Below, one piece after another: positions 44,520 to 52,962 of a DNA stretch of 64,000 nucleotides. The notes under the pieces are model-generated. The model did not search any database and was not told the DNA's origin. It saw only the letters and a program-made list of their open reading frames with translations. Position 1 is the stretch's first letter. Each line of letters begins with the position of its first letter. This DNA is from Lactiplantibacillus daowaiensis (GTDB lineage: Bacteria > Bacillota > Bacilli > Lactobacillales > Lactobacillaceae). A program made the translations under genes and the position numbers. The stretch spans positions 35,181-99,180 of the forward strand of contig NZ_BJDJ01000012.1 of assembly GCF_005405085.1 (NCBI RefSeq), read 5' to 3'.

Positions 44520-44651
44520 CCTAATTCCTCACCTTCACTAACGATTACGTACCCTTTCATAATGACACCAGTGATGTAAAATAGACAGTCTTTGCGGTAA
44601 GTTAGGTTGTTTAAATTAGTATCTTAATATTTTTATGACTATGAGTTAATA

Positions 44652-44690
44652 AAAAAAGCTGTTGACTAAATATTCCTAGTCAACAGCTTA
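44652..44690 (-). terminator. stranded terminator of the original tRNA-Gln gene
   Basis: Minus-strand AAGCTGTTGACTA pairs with TAGTCAACAGCTT, followed by seven T. It sits on the host side of attL, where the tRNA-Gln transcript would have ended before the island inserted. Confidence 0.75.
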
Positions 44691-44701
44691 TCGTATCCTT
44701 C

Positions 44702-44717
44702 AATTGGGTATACTGGG
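44702..44717. repeat. attL core
   Basis: AATTGGGTATACTGGG, identical to 59310-59325. It is the displaced 3' end of the target tRNA-Gln gene. Confidence 0.88.
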
Positions 44718-44789
44718 AATGACCCCCACTTCTTTATAAATGCCTACACACCAATGATAGCAATGGTTTTAACGCTTAGTAAATAATGG

Positions 44790-44813
44790 TTGGCTTACCA
44801 TTTGGCTTACTTT
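44790..44813. repeat. left arm-type repeat near attL
   Basis: 24 bp containing TTGGCTTAC twice. It matches 59190-59213 with one difference. Placement inside each end of the element fits arm-type integrase binding sites. Confidence 0.6.
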
Positions 44814-44843
44814 ACAAAAAAACCACCGTTTCCGGTGGCTTCA
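44814..44843 (-). terminator. terminator of the 73-aa gene
   Basis: Minus-strand AAGCCACCGGAAACGGTGG followed by seven T. Confidence 0.8.
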
Positions 44844-44861
44844 TACTTGCGCGGGGCAGTG

Positions 44862-44892
44862 ACTGTTAACTTCATCGGTTAACAGTTTTTTT
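44862..44892 (+). terminator. plus-strand terminator near attL
   Basis: ACTGTTAAC and GTTAACAGT arms around a 7-nt loop, followed by seven T on the plus strand. Confidence 0.6.
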
Positions 44893-45112
44893 ATTTATCA
44901 ATATAAAAATAATCTTTCGGTGCTTCAGATGGCCGGCCACGTTTCCAATGACTATTTACTGAGCCATATTTACTAGGTACAGGATCAGGACTCATAGCTA
45001 CAAATCTTCGCCCAACTGAATCCATGAATATGTTGATTCGACTGTACTCTCTAGTTGGTGTAACAAGCGTACAATTTTCGTGATTAATGCCATAAACATC
45101 TATAAAATCCAT
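44891..45112 (-). CDS. small conserved protein, paralogue of a host gene at 61.5 kb
   Basis: A 73-aa soluble protein of unknown function. It shares the pattern D-V-[YF]-G-I-[ND]-H-x-[ND]-C at its start and HWK-x(5)-[SD]-[ED]-APK-[DN]-Y at its end with the 75-aa host protein at 61489-61716, so the two are homologues. It is the gene nearest attL. No good ribosome site is seen; an AGGA lies 17 bp upstream. It may be cargo acquired from a host. Confidence 0.7.
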   Translation of the reverse strand: MDFIDVYGINHENCTLVTPTREYSRINIFMDSVGRRFVAMSPDPVPSKYGSVNSHWKRGRPSEAPKDYFYIDK

Positions 45113-45147
45113 ATTATCACATTGCTTTCCTGTATGCCTTTAATAAA

Positions 45148-45178
45148 AAAGAACTGCTCCATCAAAAGCAGTTCTTCA
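45148..45178 (-). terminator. terminator after the csp gene
   Basis: Minus-strand AAGAACTGCTTTTGATGGAGCAGTTC-type hairpin with six T, just past the csp stop. Confidence 0.85.
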
Positions 45179-45192
45179 TAATATTAGACAAA

Positions 45193-45393
45193 TTATTGTG
45201 GAACAACATTAGTCGCTTGAGGTCCTCGATCGCCTTGTTCAACATCGTAACTAACTTTTTGCCCATCGTCAAGACTCTTAAAACCGTCAGTTTGAATTGC
45301 TGAAAAGTGTACGAATACATCTTTATCATCTGAACCAGTGATAAACCCAAAGCCCTTATCAGCATTAAACCATTTTACAGTACCATTTTGCAT
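45193..45393 (-). CDS. cold shock protein on the island
   Basis: A 66-aa CspA-family single-stranded nucleic acid-binding protein. RNP1-type KGFGFI and RNP2-type VFVHFSAI are intact, so RNA or ssDNA binding is likely. A strong AGGAGG precedes the ATG. It has its own terminator. Host lactobacilli carry several csp genes; this one lies within the satellite, between the ArpU-like gene and attL. Confidence 0.93.
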   Translation of the reverse strand: MQNGTVKWFNADKGFGFITGSDDKDVFVHFSAIQTDGFKSLDDGQKVSYDVEQGDRGPQATNVVPQ

Positions 45394-45511
45394 ATATATA
45401 TCCTCCTAGGAATCAAACCAAAGTAACCAAATTGAATTAACATCTAAGAAAATAATAGATAGCAAAGATGAATGATACTTATAACTTCCGAACATGTCAA
45501 CTTAACTAACT

Positions 45512-45907
45512 TTAACACTTTAATTCGATGTATGCAACCCTAAATAATTCAAGCGCACAATTCTTCATGTAGTTAAACTTGCTAACACTAACGGACAATC
45601 GCTCGCAAGCCTCGCTTCGGGTAAAACGTTTCTCAATGATGTAATCATGCAGGATAAATTGATACTGCGGATCATGGATCGCATTTAACGCGTCCTCGAC
45701 CTCTTTTAACTGATAAGATAGGTCAATATAGTTAATGAGGCTAGTTTCAACGCCATTGCCGCCACTGTGACTAGGAGCCACACTTAAAACCGGGCTAGAT
45801 ACCTGATTAAACGTCCGAATTTCCTGTTTTAGTTTGGTATACTCTTTTAATAAATTACGTATCTTCTTAATATCTTGACGCATTGGAACCACGCTTTCTG
45901 ATTCCAA
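45512..45907 (-). CDS. ArpU-like late transcription regulator
   Basis: A 131-aa protein resembling the ArpU/RinA-type sigma-like family that activates late phage genes. It has a charged helical N-terminus and, from about residue 85, a segment DYIIEKRFTRSEACERLSVS that looks like a sigma-type helix-turn-helix. The frame begins with TTG at 45907; the ATG eight codons later is an alternative and neither has a clear ribosome site. It sits at the distal end of the head module, after a 150-bp gap. Confidence 0.6.
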   Translation of the reverse strand: MESESVVPMRQDIKKIRNLLKEYTKLKQEIRTFNQVSSPVLSVAPSHSGGNGVETSLINYIDLSYQLKEVEDALNAIHDPQYQFILHDYIIEKRFTRSEACERLSVSVSKFNYMKNCALELFRVAYIELKC

Positions 45908-46056
45908 ATATATGTATAAGGAGAGGGAGTCGCAATCTGCGGCTCCCTTACTAACAATGAATTAAATGAATTACTTAAGGACACCTATATTATAACATTT
46001 TGTTCAATTAATTTCACCTATTATATTTTTAAATGAAGTTTATTCATCAATGCTTT

Positions 46057-46326
46057 TTATTCGCTTGTCAGCCCACGGAGTTGCTGGATCATGCTAACCA
46101 CTTGGTAAGGAGTCTGCTTCATATCCACCACCCGGTTTTGATACCAGAATTGCGTTAGCAACGACACCGCAAAATCATATTGCTTATATTGGGTTAAACC
46201 AGCCGTAGTGCTAACGGCGGTCTGCACATATTCCTTAGCAGAATCTAAGTAGCCCTGAATTAAGGTATCATCTTCGGTCAAATCCAATCGTAAGCTGGTT
46301 TTAATATCATCAACCGTCACTGCCAT
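46057..46326 (-). CDS. head-tail connector (gp6-like)
   Basis: An 89-aa protein of the phage gp6-like/QLRG head-tail connector family that forms a ring under the portal. It starts AVTVDDIKTSLRLDLTEDD and has IQGYLDSAKEYVQ, both typical; QLRG is seen near the C-terminus. It is the last head gene; no tail gene follows. Confidence 0.85.
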   Translation of the reverse strand: MAVTVDDIKTSLRLDLTEDDTLIQGYLDSAKEYVQTAVSTTAGLTQYKQYDFAVSLLTQFWYQNRVVDMKQTPYQVVSMIQQLRGLTSE

Positions 46327-46340
46327 AAAAAAACTCCTTT

Positions 46341-46715
46341 CTAACTATTAGACAAAATCAATGCTACAAGCGCAAGTATAGCTGGTAGTCCTTGAGAAAA
46401 AATAATCTTTTTATTCGCTGTAAAGGCCCCGTATATAGCGGCAACCACAACAAAACCAACAAAGAGATATAAGTTCCATATTCTAAGTTCATTAGGAAAT
46501 ACAAGCATGGACAATAGTATTCCAACACCAATAAAACCATTATATAATCCCTGATTAGCCATACTTACTTGCACCTTTTCTTGTGCTAAATACTCTTTTG
46601 GCAAATCAAAAGCATTTCTAGCAATCTTTGTTTGTGTCAAAAACATTTCTAGCACCATGATAAAAAGTGCCTCTAATGCCACTGCAAAAACTAATACGTC
46701 ACTAATCATTTTCAA
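46341..46715 (-). CDS. DUF1304 membrane protein inserted in the head module
   Basis: A 124-aa protein with four hydrophobic segments (about 5-28, 55-73, 76-97, 104-122) of the DUF1304 family, which is normally chromosomal. It begins with TTG or the ATG two codons on; AGAGGA lies upstream. It lies between the capsid gene and the head-tail connector gene, where no such protein is needed for a capsid, so it is a moron-type addition. Function unknown. Confidence 0.8.
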   Translation of the reverse strand: MKMISDVLVFAVALEALFIMVLEMFLTQTKIARNAFDLPKEYLAQEKVQVSMANQGLYNGFIGVGILLSMLVFPNELRIWNLYLFVGFVVVAAIYGAFTANKKIIFSQGLPAILALVALILSNS

Positions 46716-46814
46716 TTTTTATCATTCCTCTATTTTTTGTTTAAGTCAATAATAGCATACAACGTCCATCATTATGTAACAGGGGTGTCCAAAATGGCTC
46801 CCCCTTATGTTCTT

Positions 46815-48350
46815 CTATTTACCGCTGGTTGCTGTTCCTAGTGCCACATTGACCGCGGCAGTCTTATCAATCACTTCATAATCGTTCCGCACGATCACTG
46901 ATAACCCTTGGCTGAACTGATCGAACTTATCCCATTGGGCGGTTACTTGGTTGCGCCGGAAGACCGCCACCGCTTGTGACAAATCACCCGCGACCATTGG
47001 GAATGTGCCGTCAGCATTGTTGGCCAATAACTTATCACTGATCATGACGACCGGAGCCCCTAACAAGGTAAAGCCGCTTGGCGCCGTTGGATTAGGTTGC
47101 AATAGGTAACGGCCTTCGCTATCTTTCAAGGTATCAAGATAATTGAACCCGGATTGGTTAACTAACCACATCTTGCTCAAAGCAGGGTCTAAGGTCACAT
47201 TGAAAATCTTTTTAAGATCATCAATACTGGTGGCCGTTGCTTTAGCAAAGCTACTACCCGTTAACAGTCCCATGATCTGCGTGTTGTCCGTATTATCAAC
47301 GAGTTGTTGTAATTGAGCCTTAACTTCACTCACAATATCCACTTCGGCATCTTCTACGACCTCGTTAGATAAGGCAATCTTACCCGCTCGTGTCTTCACA
47401 TCAAATGGCACTTCCGTAAACATATTCGCGTTAACGTCCGCAATATCGGCGAGTTCTTCCTTGGTGGCCAGTACGGCTGATTGTCGACTAGTCGAGATAG
47501 GATAAGTCCCAGAACCACTAGAAACTTGCTTAACCGTCGCATATTGGGCGAGATTGTAGGTGGATTGCTTTAATTGGAAAACGGGGGTAATGAGTTCCTT
47601 GGGAATAACCGCACTGGCACCACTCGTATTCAAGCCGTCTCGGGTTTCACCGTGGCTTCGTACATAAGCTTCAAAGGCAGGAACACCGGTCTTGTTGTCA
47701 TTTTCATTCGTGTTTGGATCAATAATTGTTTGTTTTGCCATATTATCAGGCTCCTTTTCTTGATTGATAAACTTTTCATAGCTACGGGTGTCAACTTGAA
47801 CATTGGTATCGTCATAAGCGGGAACAGCAACCACTGAAACATCGAACAAGCTCTTAACTTGATTAATGGTGCGCGTGATATTACCGCCATCATCTTTAGT
47901 CCATTCGTCGGTGTCGTCGTCACTATCAAAGCCAAATGAACAGGAATCAACGTTCCCACTTTGAACTTCTTCGTATACATCATTAGCAAACGACGTATTC
48001 GGCAACTGCGCAATGAAATGTAGCCCCTTATCGTCCGTCTCTAGCGTTAACGTGCCCGCCTTGACGCTGGCTAACACTTGAGTGTAGTCGTGGTTGTTGA
48101 GCATAAGAACGTTTGATAAATCGACACCATCAAGCGCCTTGGGGGTTACAATCTCGGTAAAACCACCTAAATCTTTACTTGGTGAGTTCCACACAATGGC
48201 ATAACCACTAATTGTTTTCCCTTTGCTTGTTTGGGAATCTTTAGGTTGCGGGTCTGCTGAATTTTCAGCTGGCCCGTCTTCGGGTGTTTCTGACTGCGGC
48301 GTTTGTGCTCGCAATTCGGCGTCAATCGTTAACCGTCGGTCTTGTTTCAT
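46815..48350 (-). CDS. HK97 prohead protease fused to major capsid protein
   Basis: A 511-aa fusion. Residues about 45-185 are the HK97-type prohead protease with His87 in NNHDYTQ and Ser138 in SCSFGF as likely catalytic residues. Residues about 215-505 are the HK97-fold capsid protein, with the SGASAVIPKELITPV and SGSGTYPIST region and an IVRNDYEV end. Fusion would couple scaffold removal to assembly. Its ATG overlaps the portal stop by 4 bp. A complete intact frame argues for a functional capsid. Confidence 0.92.
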   Translation of the reverse strand: MKQDRRLTIDAELRAQTPQSETPEDGPAENSADPQPKDSQTSKGKTISGYAIVWNSPSKDLGGFTEIVTPKALDGVDLSNVLMLNNHDYTQVLASVKAGTLTLETDDKGLHFIAQLPNTSFANDVYEEVQSGNVDSCSFGFDSDDDTDEWTKDDGGNITRTINQVKSLFDVSVVAVPAYDDTNVQVDTRSYEKFINQEKEPDNMAKQTIIDPNTNENDNKTGVPAFEAYVRSHGETRDGLNTSGASAVIPKELITPVFQLKQSTYNLAQYATVKQVSSGSGTYPISTSRQSAVLATKEELADIADVNANMFTEVPFDVKTRAGKIALSNEVVEDAEVDIVSEVKAQLQQLVDNTDNTQIMGLLTGSSFAKATATSIDDLKKIFNVTLDPALSKMWLVNQSGFNYLDTLKDSEGRYLLQPNPTAPSGFTLLGAPVVMISDKLLANNADGTFPMVAGDLSQAVAVFRRNQVTAQWDKFDQFSQGLSVIVRNDYEVIDKTAAVNVALGTATSGK

Positions 48351-49447
48351 GAATTAGTCACTCCATTCTTTTGTAAGTTTAAGAAAATATTGCCATCGTC
48401 AGTTGGTGGCAAGCCAATCTTGGCCCGGGCTTCATTGCGGCTCATAATGCCGCCCGTAAATCCAGCCACCGCTTGGGCTTGCTGGGTCTGCGGATCAAGG
48501 CTCAATAATTTGTCCGTATTGAACGTGAAGTCATGGTCAAGCTTGAATGATAGTTCGCTGGTGAAGCTATCGAAGTAATGCTGTAACGTCCCTTGTAGAT
48601 ACTGCACGCCACTTTGCTCTTGGTTAGAATGATCGTTTTCTACCCCTAAGCGCTCTGGTGGCAAGCCAAAGGCTTTAGCAATTTGCCGGGTCGTCCAGTC
48701 ATTCGAGTTAACAAGTTTTAACACATCGGTATTTAAGGGCAGATTACTAATATCCATACCATCATCAGTGACAATCGTATTGACCGCATTTTCTCCGGTG
48801 GTCGTTTCATCAAACTGTTTTCGAACGTTTTCTTTGGCTTCTTTGCCTAAGTCCGTTTGGTGCAATTTAACGATGGTGGTGCCGTGCACGCCGGCAGTAA
48901 AAAAGCCGGTTAGCAATTTATTGCCGGCCGACTGAATCTGGCGTTCATCTTTCAAGGCATATAGTGGGCTGATCCCCGATACCCCGTCTTTGGTGAAATA
49001 TTTGAAATGCAAGATGTTGTTAGGCGCGATCTGACGACACGTTCCACTGGTTGGCGTATAAGTATAGGTCAACTTGCCGCTCACATCGTCTTGCTCAACC
49101 ACCAATTGATTGTTGGGAATCAGTTTCAGGGTGTGGTTAGGCAAAATCTCCGCAAAACTATTACCATTGAGTAACAGGTTAGCCGCCAACGCATATTTGA
49201 AATGGTAGCCGTCCATCTGGCTATTAGGGGTCTGATTAATCATCGTGTTAAAGATTGCCGTATCACACATAATTGGATTGCTGGCAATGTCGCTCGCAAT
49301 AATGTTAATTGCCGCATAAATATCACTGTTGCGTAGCACACTGGCACTCACAAACGTATACGGGTCATTGCTTGATAAACTAACCAAGGCGTCAGCTACC
49401 GGATCATGCGTGCCGCTGGTGGTACTGCTTTTAACAAAAAAACTCAT
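48347..49447 (-). CDS. phage portal protein (HK97 family)
   Basis: A 366-aa portal that forms the DNA channel at one capsid vertex. The family pattern is visible in VLRNSDIYAAINIIASDIA and the C-terminal RIAKAFGLPPERLG-type block (QIAKAFGLPPERLG). It lies between the small membrane protein gene and the protease-capsid gene, with 4-bp overlap to the latter. Confidence 0.92.
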   Translation of the reverse strand: MSFFVKSSTTSGTHDPVADALVSLSSNDPYTFVSASVLRNSDIYAAINIIASDIASNPIMCDTAIFNTMINQTPNSQMDGYHFKYALAANLLLNGNSFAEILPNHTLKLIPNNQLVVEQDDVSGKLTYTYTPTSGTCRQIAPNNILHFKYFTKDGVSGISPLYALKDERQIQSAGNKLLTGFFTAGVHGTTIVKLHQTDLGKEAKENVRKQFDETTTGENAVNTIVTDDGMDISNLPLNTDVLKLVNSNDWTTRQIAKAFGLPPERLGVENDHSNQEQSGVQYLQGTLQHYFDSFTSELSFKLDHDFTFNTDKLLSLDPQTQQAQAVAGFTGGIMSRNEARAKIGLPPTDDGNIFLNLQKNGVTNS

Positions 49448-49648
49448 TTAATCACCTCTTTGCTTTTCATAATTAATTAGCAAGGCCAGCAGAATCATGG
49501 CTACACCAGCCAATATCAATCCCGCTGGCCAGCTGATCCAGCAACCAAAACCAATCACTAAGCAGATTAAGCCAAGCACCAACAAAATCGTTTGTACATA
49601 ATCAGAACAAATCTGCCGCAGTCGCTGTTTTGTAGTAATCTTCTGCAT
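49448..49648 (-). CDS. small two-helix membrane protein
   Basis: A 66-aa protein with two hydrophobic helices (about residues 18-38 and 41-58). The ATG at 49648 lies 8 bp after GAGGA; another ATG 15 bp upstream is possible. Its start overlaps the end of the large terminase. A membrane protein at this position between terminase and portal is seen in some Gram-positive phages; function unknown. Confidence 0.7.
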   Translation of the reverse strand: MQKITTKQRLRQICSDYVQTILLVLGLICLVIGFGCWISWPAGLILAGVAMILLALLINYEKQRGD

Positions 49649-51305
49649 GCTGTTGATCCTCACTTTCTTGATAATATCCCATACCCGCTACAAACGCGTT
49701 AATCAACGCCGCAATCGGGTCAATCCGGTTAGTATTGCGGGCTTTGTCGAGTTGCCAGCCATTGTTTACCACTTTCAAGATGGCGTTATTGACCGCATAA
49801 GCGAGAATCTTGTTGCCGTTATGCTTAATCTTGCCATCATAAAGTTGGTCACGGAAGTTTCGGGTGGGAATATTCAAAGTTTTAGTTCCTTGTCGCACTT
49901 CAAACAGTGGATAATTTAATTTTTCAAACTTAGTGATTAAGGTTTGGGCATTGTATGGATCATAGGCCACGGCTTTCACTTTCAAGTTATATTGCCCGAC
50001 TAGTTTTTGAACAAAATCAAAAAGATCGTCATAGTCAATAATGCCGCTATCAAGGCGAGTAATACTACACTCACCAGCGCGCTCCATTGACCGGTAATCA
50101 ATCCCATCACGTTTAATCTTAGAATCCAGTCCGTACTTCGTGCCAACAAACGAATGACTATCACAATAAAACTGACCATTGCCAATTGGTATCAACCAAC
50201 TAACCGCGGTCAAGTCATTACTTTTTGAAAGATCCACACCGATATACACATCTCGATTGTTTAAGTTAGGCACCTTTGCCAATTTACCAGCGGCCCAATC
50301 GTCCGCGGAAATATAGCTGTCCTCACTGGCTTGCAACCACATATTGAAGTTCTTAACCAGTACCGGAATTAGATTATTTTGCTTGATAGCAAGGTCAACA
50401 TCGGCCTGAATTTTCTCCGTCATGCGTTGCTTAACGTGTGGCTCGCTGAATAACGGGTTGGCCTTGATCCAATTGGCTTGATCGTAAACTTCTTCGCGGT
50501 CGTCCAGTTCCCAGATTGCCACAAAATAACGGTCAGCTTCGGTTTTGCCCTTTAAAACGTCCGTCAGCATGTCATATTCGGCGTGCATTGGAACGTTAAG
50601 GTTAAGACCAGAAGTGGAAATCACCGCCAGCAAGGAGTTATCCTCTTGTGCTTGACCAGACTTTAAAACGTTATATACTTTTCGGTCTTTAGCTTCGTGC
50701 CATTCATCTAAAATAACGGTAGTCCCAGCATAGCCATCAAGCGTACTGGTGTCGCTGGCAAGTGCCAAGACTTGCGAATCAGTTTCCAAGTCAGTAATGG
50801 CTTGCTTCTGCACCTTGATCCGTTGCCGCATGTACTTCGACTGTTTGCGAACTTGCCGTAACCCACTTGAAAGCATATTGTAGCCAAGCTTAGCTTGTTT
50901 AAGGGCGTTGCTTACGAATAGCACTTGTCGGTTACGGGCAGGCTGACACTCCCTTAAAAGGCCATTAGCGGCCATACCAGAAGCTAGAAAAGTTTTCCCG
51001 TTCTTGCGTCCCATACTAATAAACGCCCGATCGTAGCGCCTATTACCAGTAGTTTTTTCACGCCAGCCATACAACTCACTAATAATCCATTTTTGAAAGG
51101 GTTGCATGGTGAGTTGGCTACCGTCAGTCTTAGGCATTAATTCGATAAATTTGACCGCCTGTGCCGCTTTGTCTTCGTCGTAGTAGAACGGGAAGCTATC
51201 TTCTTTAGAACGGCTTAAATCGCGTTTAAATCGCTCACACGCCCATTTGATTTTTTGACCAGCCAATACTTCACCGGACAAGACTTGGTCAACATATTCA
51301 ATCAT
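49602..51305 (-). CDS. large terminase subunit
   Basis: A 567-aa packaging motor. Walker A-type GRKNGKT is at 99-105, Walker B VILDEWHE at 197-204, and the RNase H-like nuclease domain starts at GVDLSKSNDL (about 356). It is full length. Overlaps the small terminase gene by 4 bp. A dedicated terminase pair shows that the element packages its own DNA rather than relying on helper TerL. Confidence 0.93.
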   Translation of the reverse strand: MIEYVDQVLSGEVLAGQKIKWACERFKRDLSRSKEDSFPFYYDEDKAAQAVKFIELMPKTDGSQLTMQPFQKWIISELYGWREKTTGNRRYDRAFISMGRKNGKTFLASGMAANGLLRECQPARNRQVLFVSNALKQAKLGYNMLSSGLRQVRKQSKYMRQRIKVQKQAITDLETDSQVLALASDTSTLDGYAGTTVILDEWHEAKDRKVYNVLKSGQAQEDNSLLAVISTSGLNLNVPMHAEYDMLTDVLKGKTEADRYFVAIWELDDREEVYDQANWIKANPLFSEPHVKQRMTEKIQADVDLAIKQNNLIPVLVKNFNMWLQASEDSYISADDWAAGKLAKVPNLNNRDVYIGVDLSKSNDLTAVSWLIPIGNGQFYCDSHSFVGTKYGLDSKIKRDGIDYRSMERAGECSITRLDSGIIDYDDLFDFVQKLVGQYNLKVKAVAYDPYNAQTLITKFEKLNYPLFEVRQGTKTLNIPTRNFRDQLYDGKIKHNGNKILAYAVNNAILKVVNNGWQLDKARNTNRIDPIAALINAFVAGMGYYQESEDQQHAEDYYKTATAADLF

Positions 51306-51775
51306 GATAACATCGCCTCAAAAGTATCTTCGGGCGTCTCATCTTTTTGCTTGTTTAGTTCCATACGCGCCCGGCTCGATAGCGACATGCCTAAATCATT
51401 GGCTAAAGCTTTTAAGTCTCTCGTCGCTTGCGACTGCAAGGCCACATACGGGTTCGGCTTACGGGCACCAGTCTTTTGATTAGTCTGTACTAGGCCATTC
51501 TTGCGAATATCGCTCTCACAAGTCTGAATTGTGGCATAAGCCCGGCAATAGCTAGCTAGAAGGGCCCGATCAAGTTCACTAATGGGCGTGTTAGCTTTTA
51601 AGTACGGAGAAACACGTTTCCACTCGGTCAAAGCACGGTCATGCAGCCAATCAGGGGGCGTTAAATCGAGTGACGGGTAGTCAAATAAGGCAGTCTCGGC
51701 GTCCTTCCTCTGGTCACGCTCTTCGTTCGTTAGATGTTTCTTTAAAGTTGATAGTTGCTTAATTTTTCGACCCAT
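51302..51775 (-). CDS. small terminase subunit (P27 family)
   Basis: A 157-aa DNA-recognition component. The P27-type core, ELDRALLASYCRAYA then ARKPNPYVALQSQATRDLKALANDLGMS-like text, is clear. The ATG at 51775 follows AAGGAG at 7 bp; a longer frame upstream lacks a site. Together with HNH and TerL it suggests cos-type packaging. Confidence 0.88.
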   Translation of the reverse strand: MGRKIKQLSTLKKHLTNEERDQRKDAETALFDYPSLDLTPPDWLHDRALTEWKRVSPYLKANTPISELDRALLASYCRAYATIQTCESDIRKNGLVQTNQKTGARKPNPYVALQSQATRDLKALANDLGMSLSSRARMELNKQKDETPEDTFEAMLS

Positions 51776-52356
51776 TTTCGGGCTCCTTTCGCTAAATTTA
51801 CGCACCAAAAAGCCACCACGAGTTATACCCATAGCGGCCAATTGATACATATATCCAGAATCCGTTTATTATATCTATATTATCGCACATATCTCTAAAA
51901 AGTGCAAATAATAACATGTATATATTTACATGTTACCCCCTGACTGTTTATTTGTTTAAATTTCGCATTATTAGTAGGGATATTTCACAATCCAGCAAAA
52001 TAAGCAAAAATCCAAAGTAAAAAAAGGGATTTTTATAAACACAAAAGTATGCTGCCGCTCTTTTTTTGTCGACCATAGCCCCCCCATATCATTGCTATAC
52101 CAAGTTTTACAATCGCTTTAGAATACTCGCGGTCGAATTGTCGGCTACCAAATCTAACTCGCCCTAGTTTTCGGGTTAGCTTCCCAAAATTGGTGGCTCA
52201 AAATTGAGCCGCGAAGGCACCCTGTCACGTCATCTTAACGGGTCAGCTAATGCACCAAGTTAGTGCGTTGGGGTCGTAACTTGCGACCTTAGATAGTACA
52301 GCGGAAAATTCCGCTCAACTAAAAAGCGTCGCACCTTTCAGCACGACACTCATTGA
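51776..52356. other. 580-bp gap with five consecutive dyads; candidate cos/packaging region
   Basis: No gene seen between the small terminase and HNH genes. The last 170 bp hold five dyads in a row: CTAACTCG/CGGGTTAG (52154-52178), GGCTCAAAATTGAGCC (52195-52210), GCAC/GTGC (52252-52266), GGTCG/CGACC (52272-52288), and the perfect palindrome AGCGGAAAATTCCGCT (52300-52315). The rest is A/T-rich with homopolymer runs. Such clusters are typical of terminase sites but could also be terminators or RNA structure. Confidence 0.5.
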
Positions 52357-52746
52357 TTATTTAGTTTGTTGTTCCCGTTGTTCTCTAGCCAGTCTCGTTT
52401 TTCGGTTATGGTGTCGGTAGCACAATGGCTGTAGGTTGCTTTCATCTAAGCGACGTGACCAGTCGTCTTTAATTTCGATAACGTGATCAACTACATCTGC
52501 CTTACAAATCACACCATCTTGATAGCACTGCACACACACCGGATTGCTTTCAAGGAATCGCCGTGACAACTTGCGCCATGCTGACGACTTGTAGAACTGC
52601 TGATAACGTCCCTCACGTTCGCTATACATGCGCTTGTGGTACGTTTCGGCGTTAGCCTTATGCTGGTGCTTATCGCAGTAACGGACGTCATAGGGCACCA
52701 ACTGACGGCACCCGGCATGGTTGCATTGCTTCATAGGTTTTGCCAT
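52357..52746 (-). CDS. HNH endonuclease
   Basis: A 129-aa HNH nuclease of the type that works with the terminase in cos-packaging phages. Two N-terminal CxxC-like pairs (CNHAGCR, CDKH) precede the HNH core, in which CVQC, VDHVIEI and the last CYRHHNRKT hold zinc and catalytic histidines. It lies upstream of TerS-TerL, as in many HK97-type modules. Confidence 0.9.
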   Translation of the reverse strand: MAKPMKQCNHAGCRQLVPYDVRYCDKHQHKANAETYHKRMYSEREGRYQQFYKSSAWRKLSRRFLESNPVCVQCYQDGVICKADVVDHVIEIKDDWSRRLDESNLQPLCYRHHNRKTRLAREQREQQTK

Positions 52747-52758
52747 TATAATAAACCT

Positions 52759-52921
52759 CCTTAATTTCTAGTGTGCCGCGTGTGTGCCACGTGTGTACCA
52801 CGTTACTGAATCCTGTAACGCTTATCATATAAGGGTTTTACCACGTGGGCCACGTGTTCCACGTCAAAACAAACATTTACTAGTATAGTATATGGTAAAG
52901 AACAAATTAGTCATTTTCTAG
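52759..52921. repeat. diverged iteron cluster C
   Basis: Three units ending CCACG or CCGCG (52771-52802), a 36-bp spacer, then three more CCACG units (52840-52864), followed by AACAAACATTTA and a 28-bp tail GGTAAAGAAC..TCATTTTCTAG (52894-52921). The layout is collinear with 58969-59127, including CTTAATTTCTA at its start and the 28-bp tail (one mismatch), so the two are old direct duplicates. Confidence 0.65.
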
Positions 52922-52962
52922 ACATACACAAAAGGCCGCCTGTGAAGACGACCTCTCGTTTA

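Noticed and set aside
47630..48013. 127-codon minus-strand frame inside the protease-capsid gene
   Set aside because: It is in another frame of a well-conserved fusion gene and has no ribosome site.
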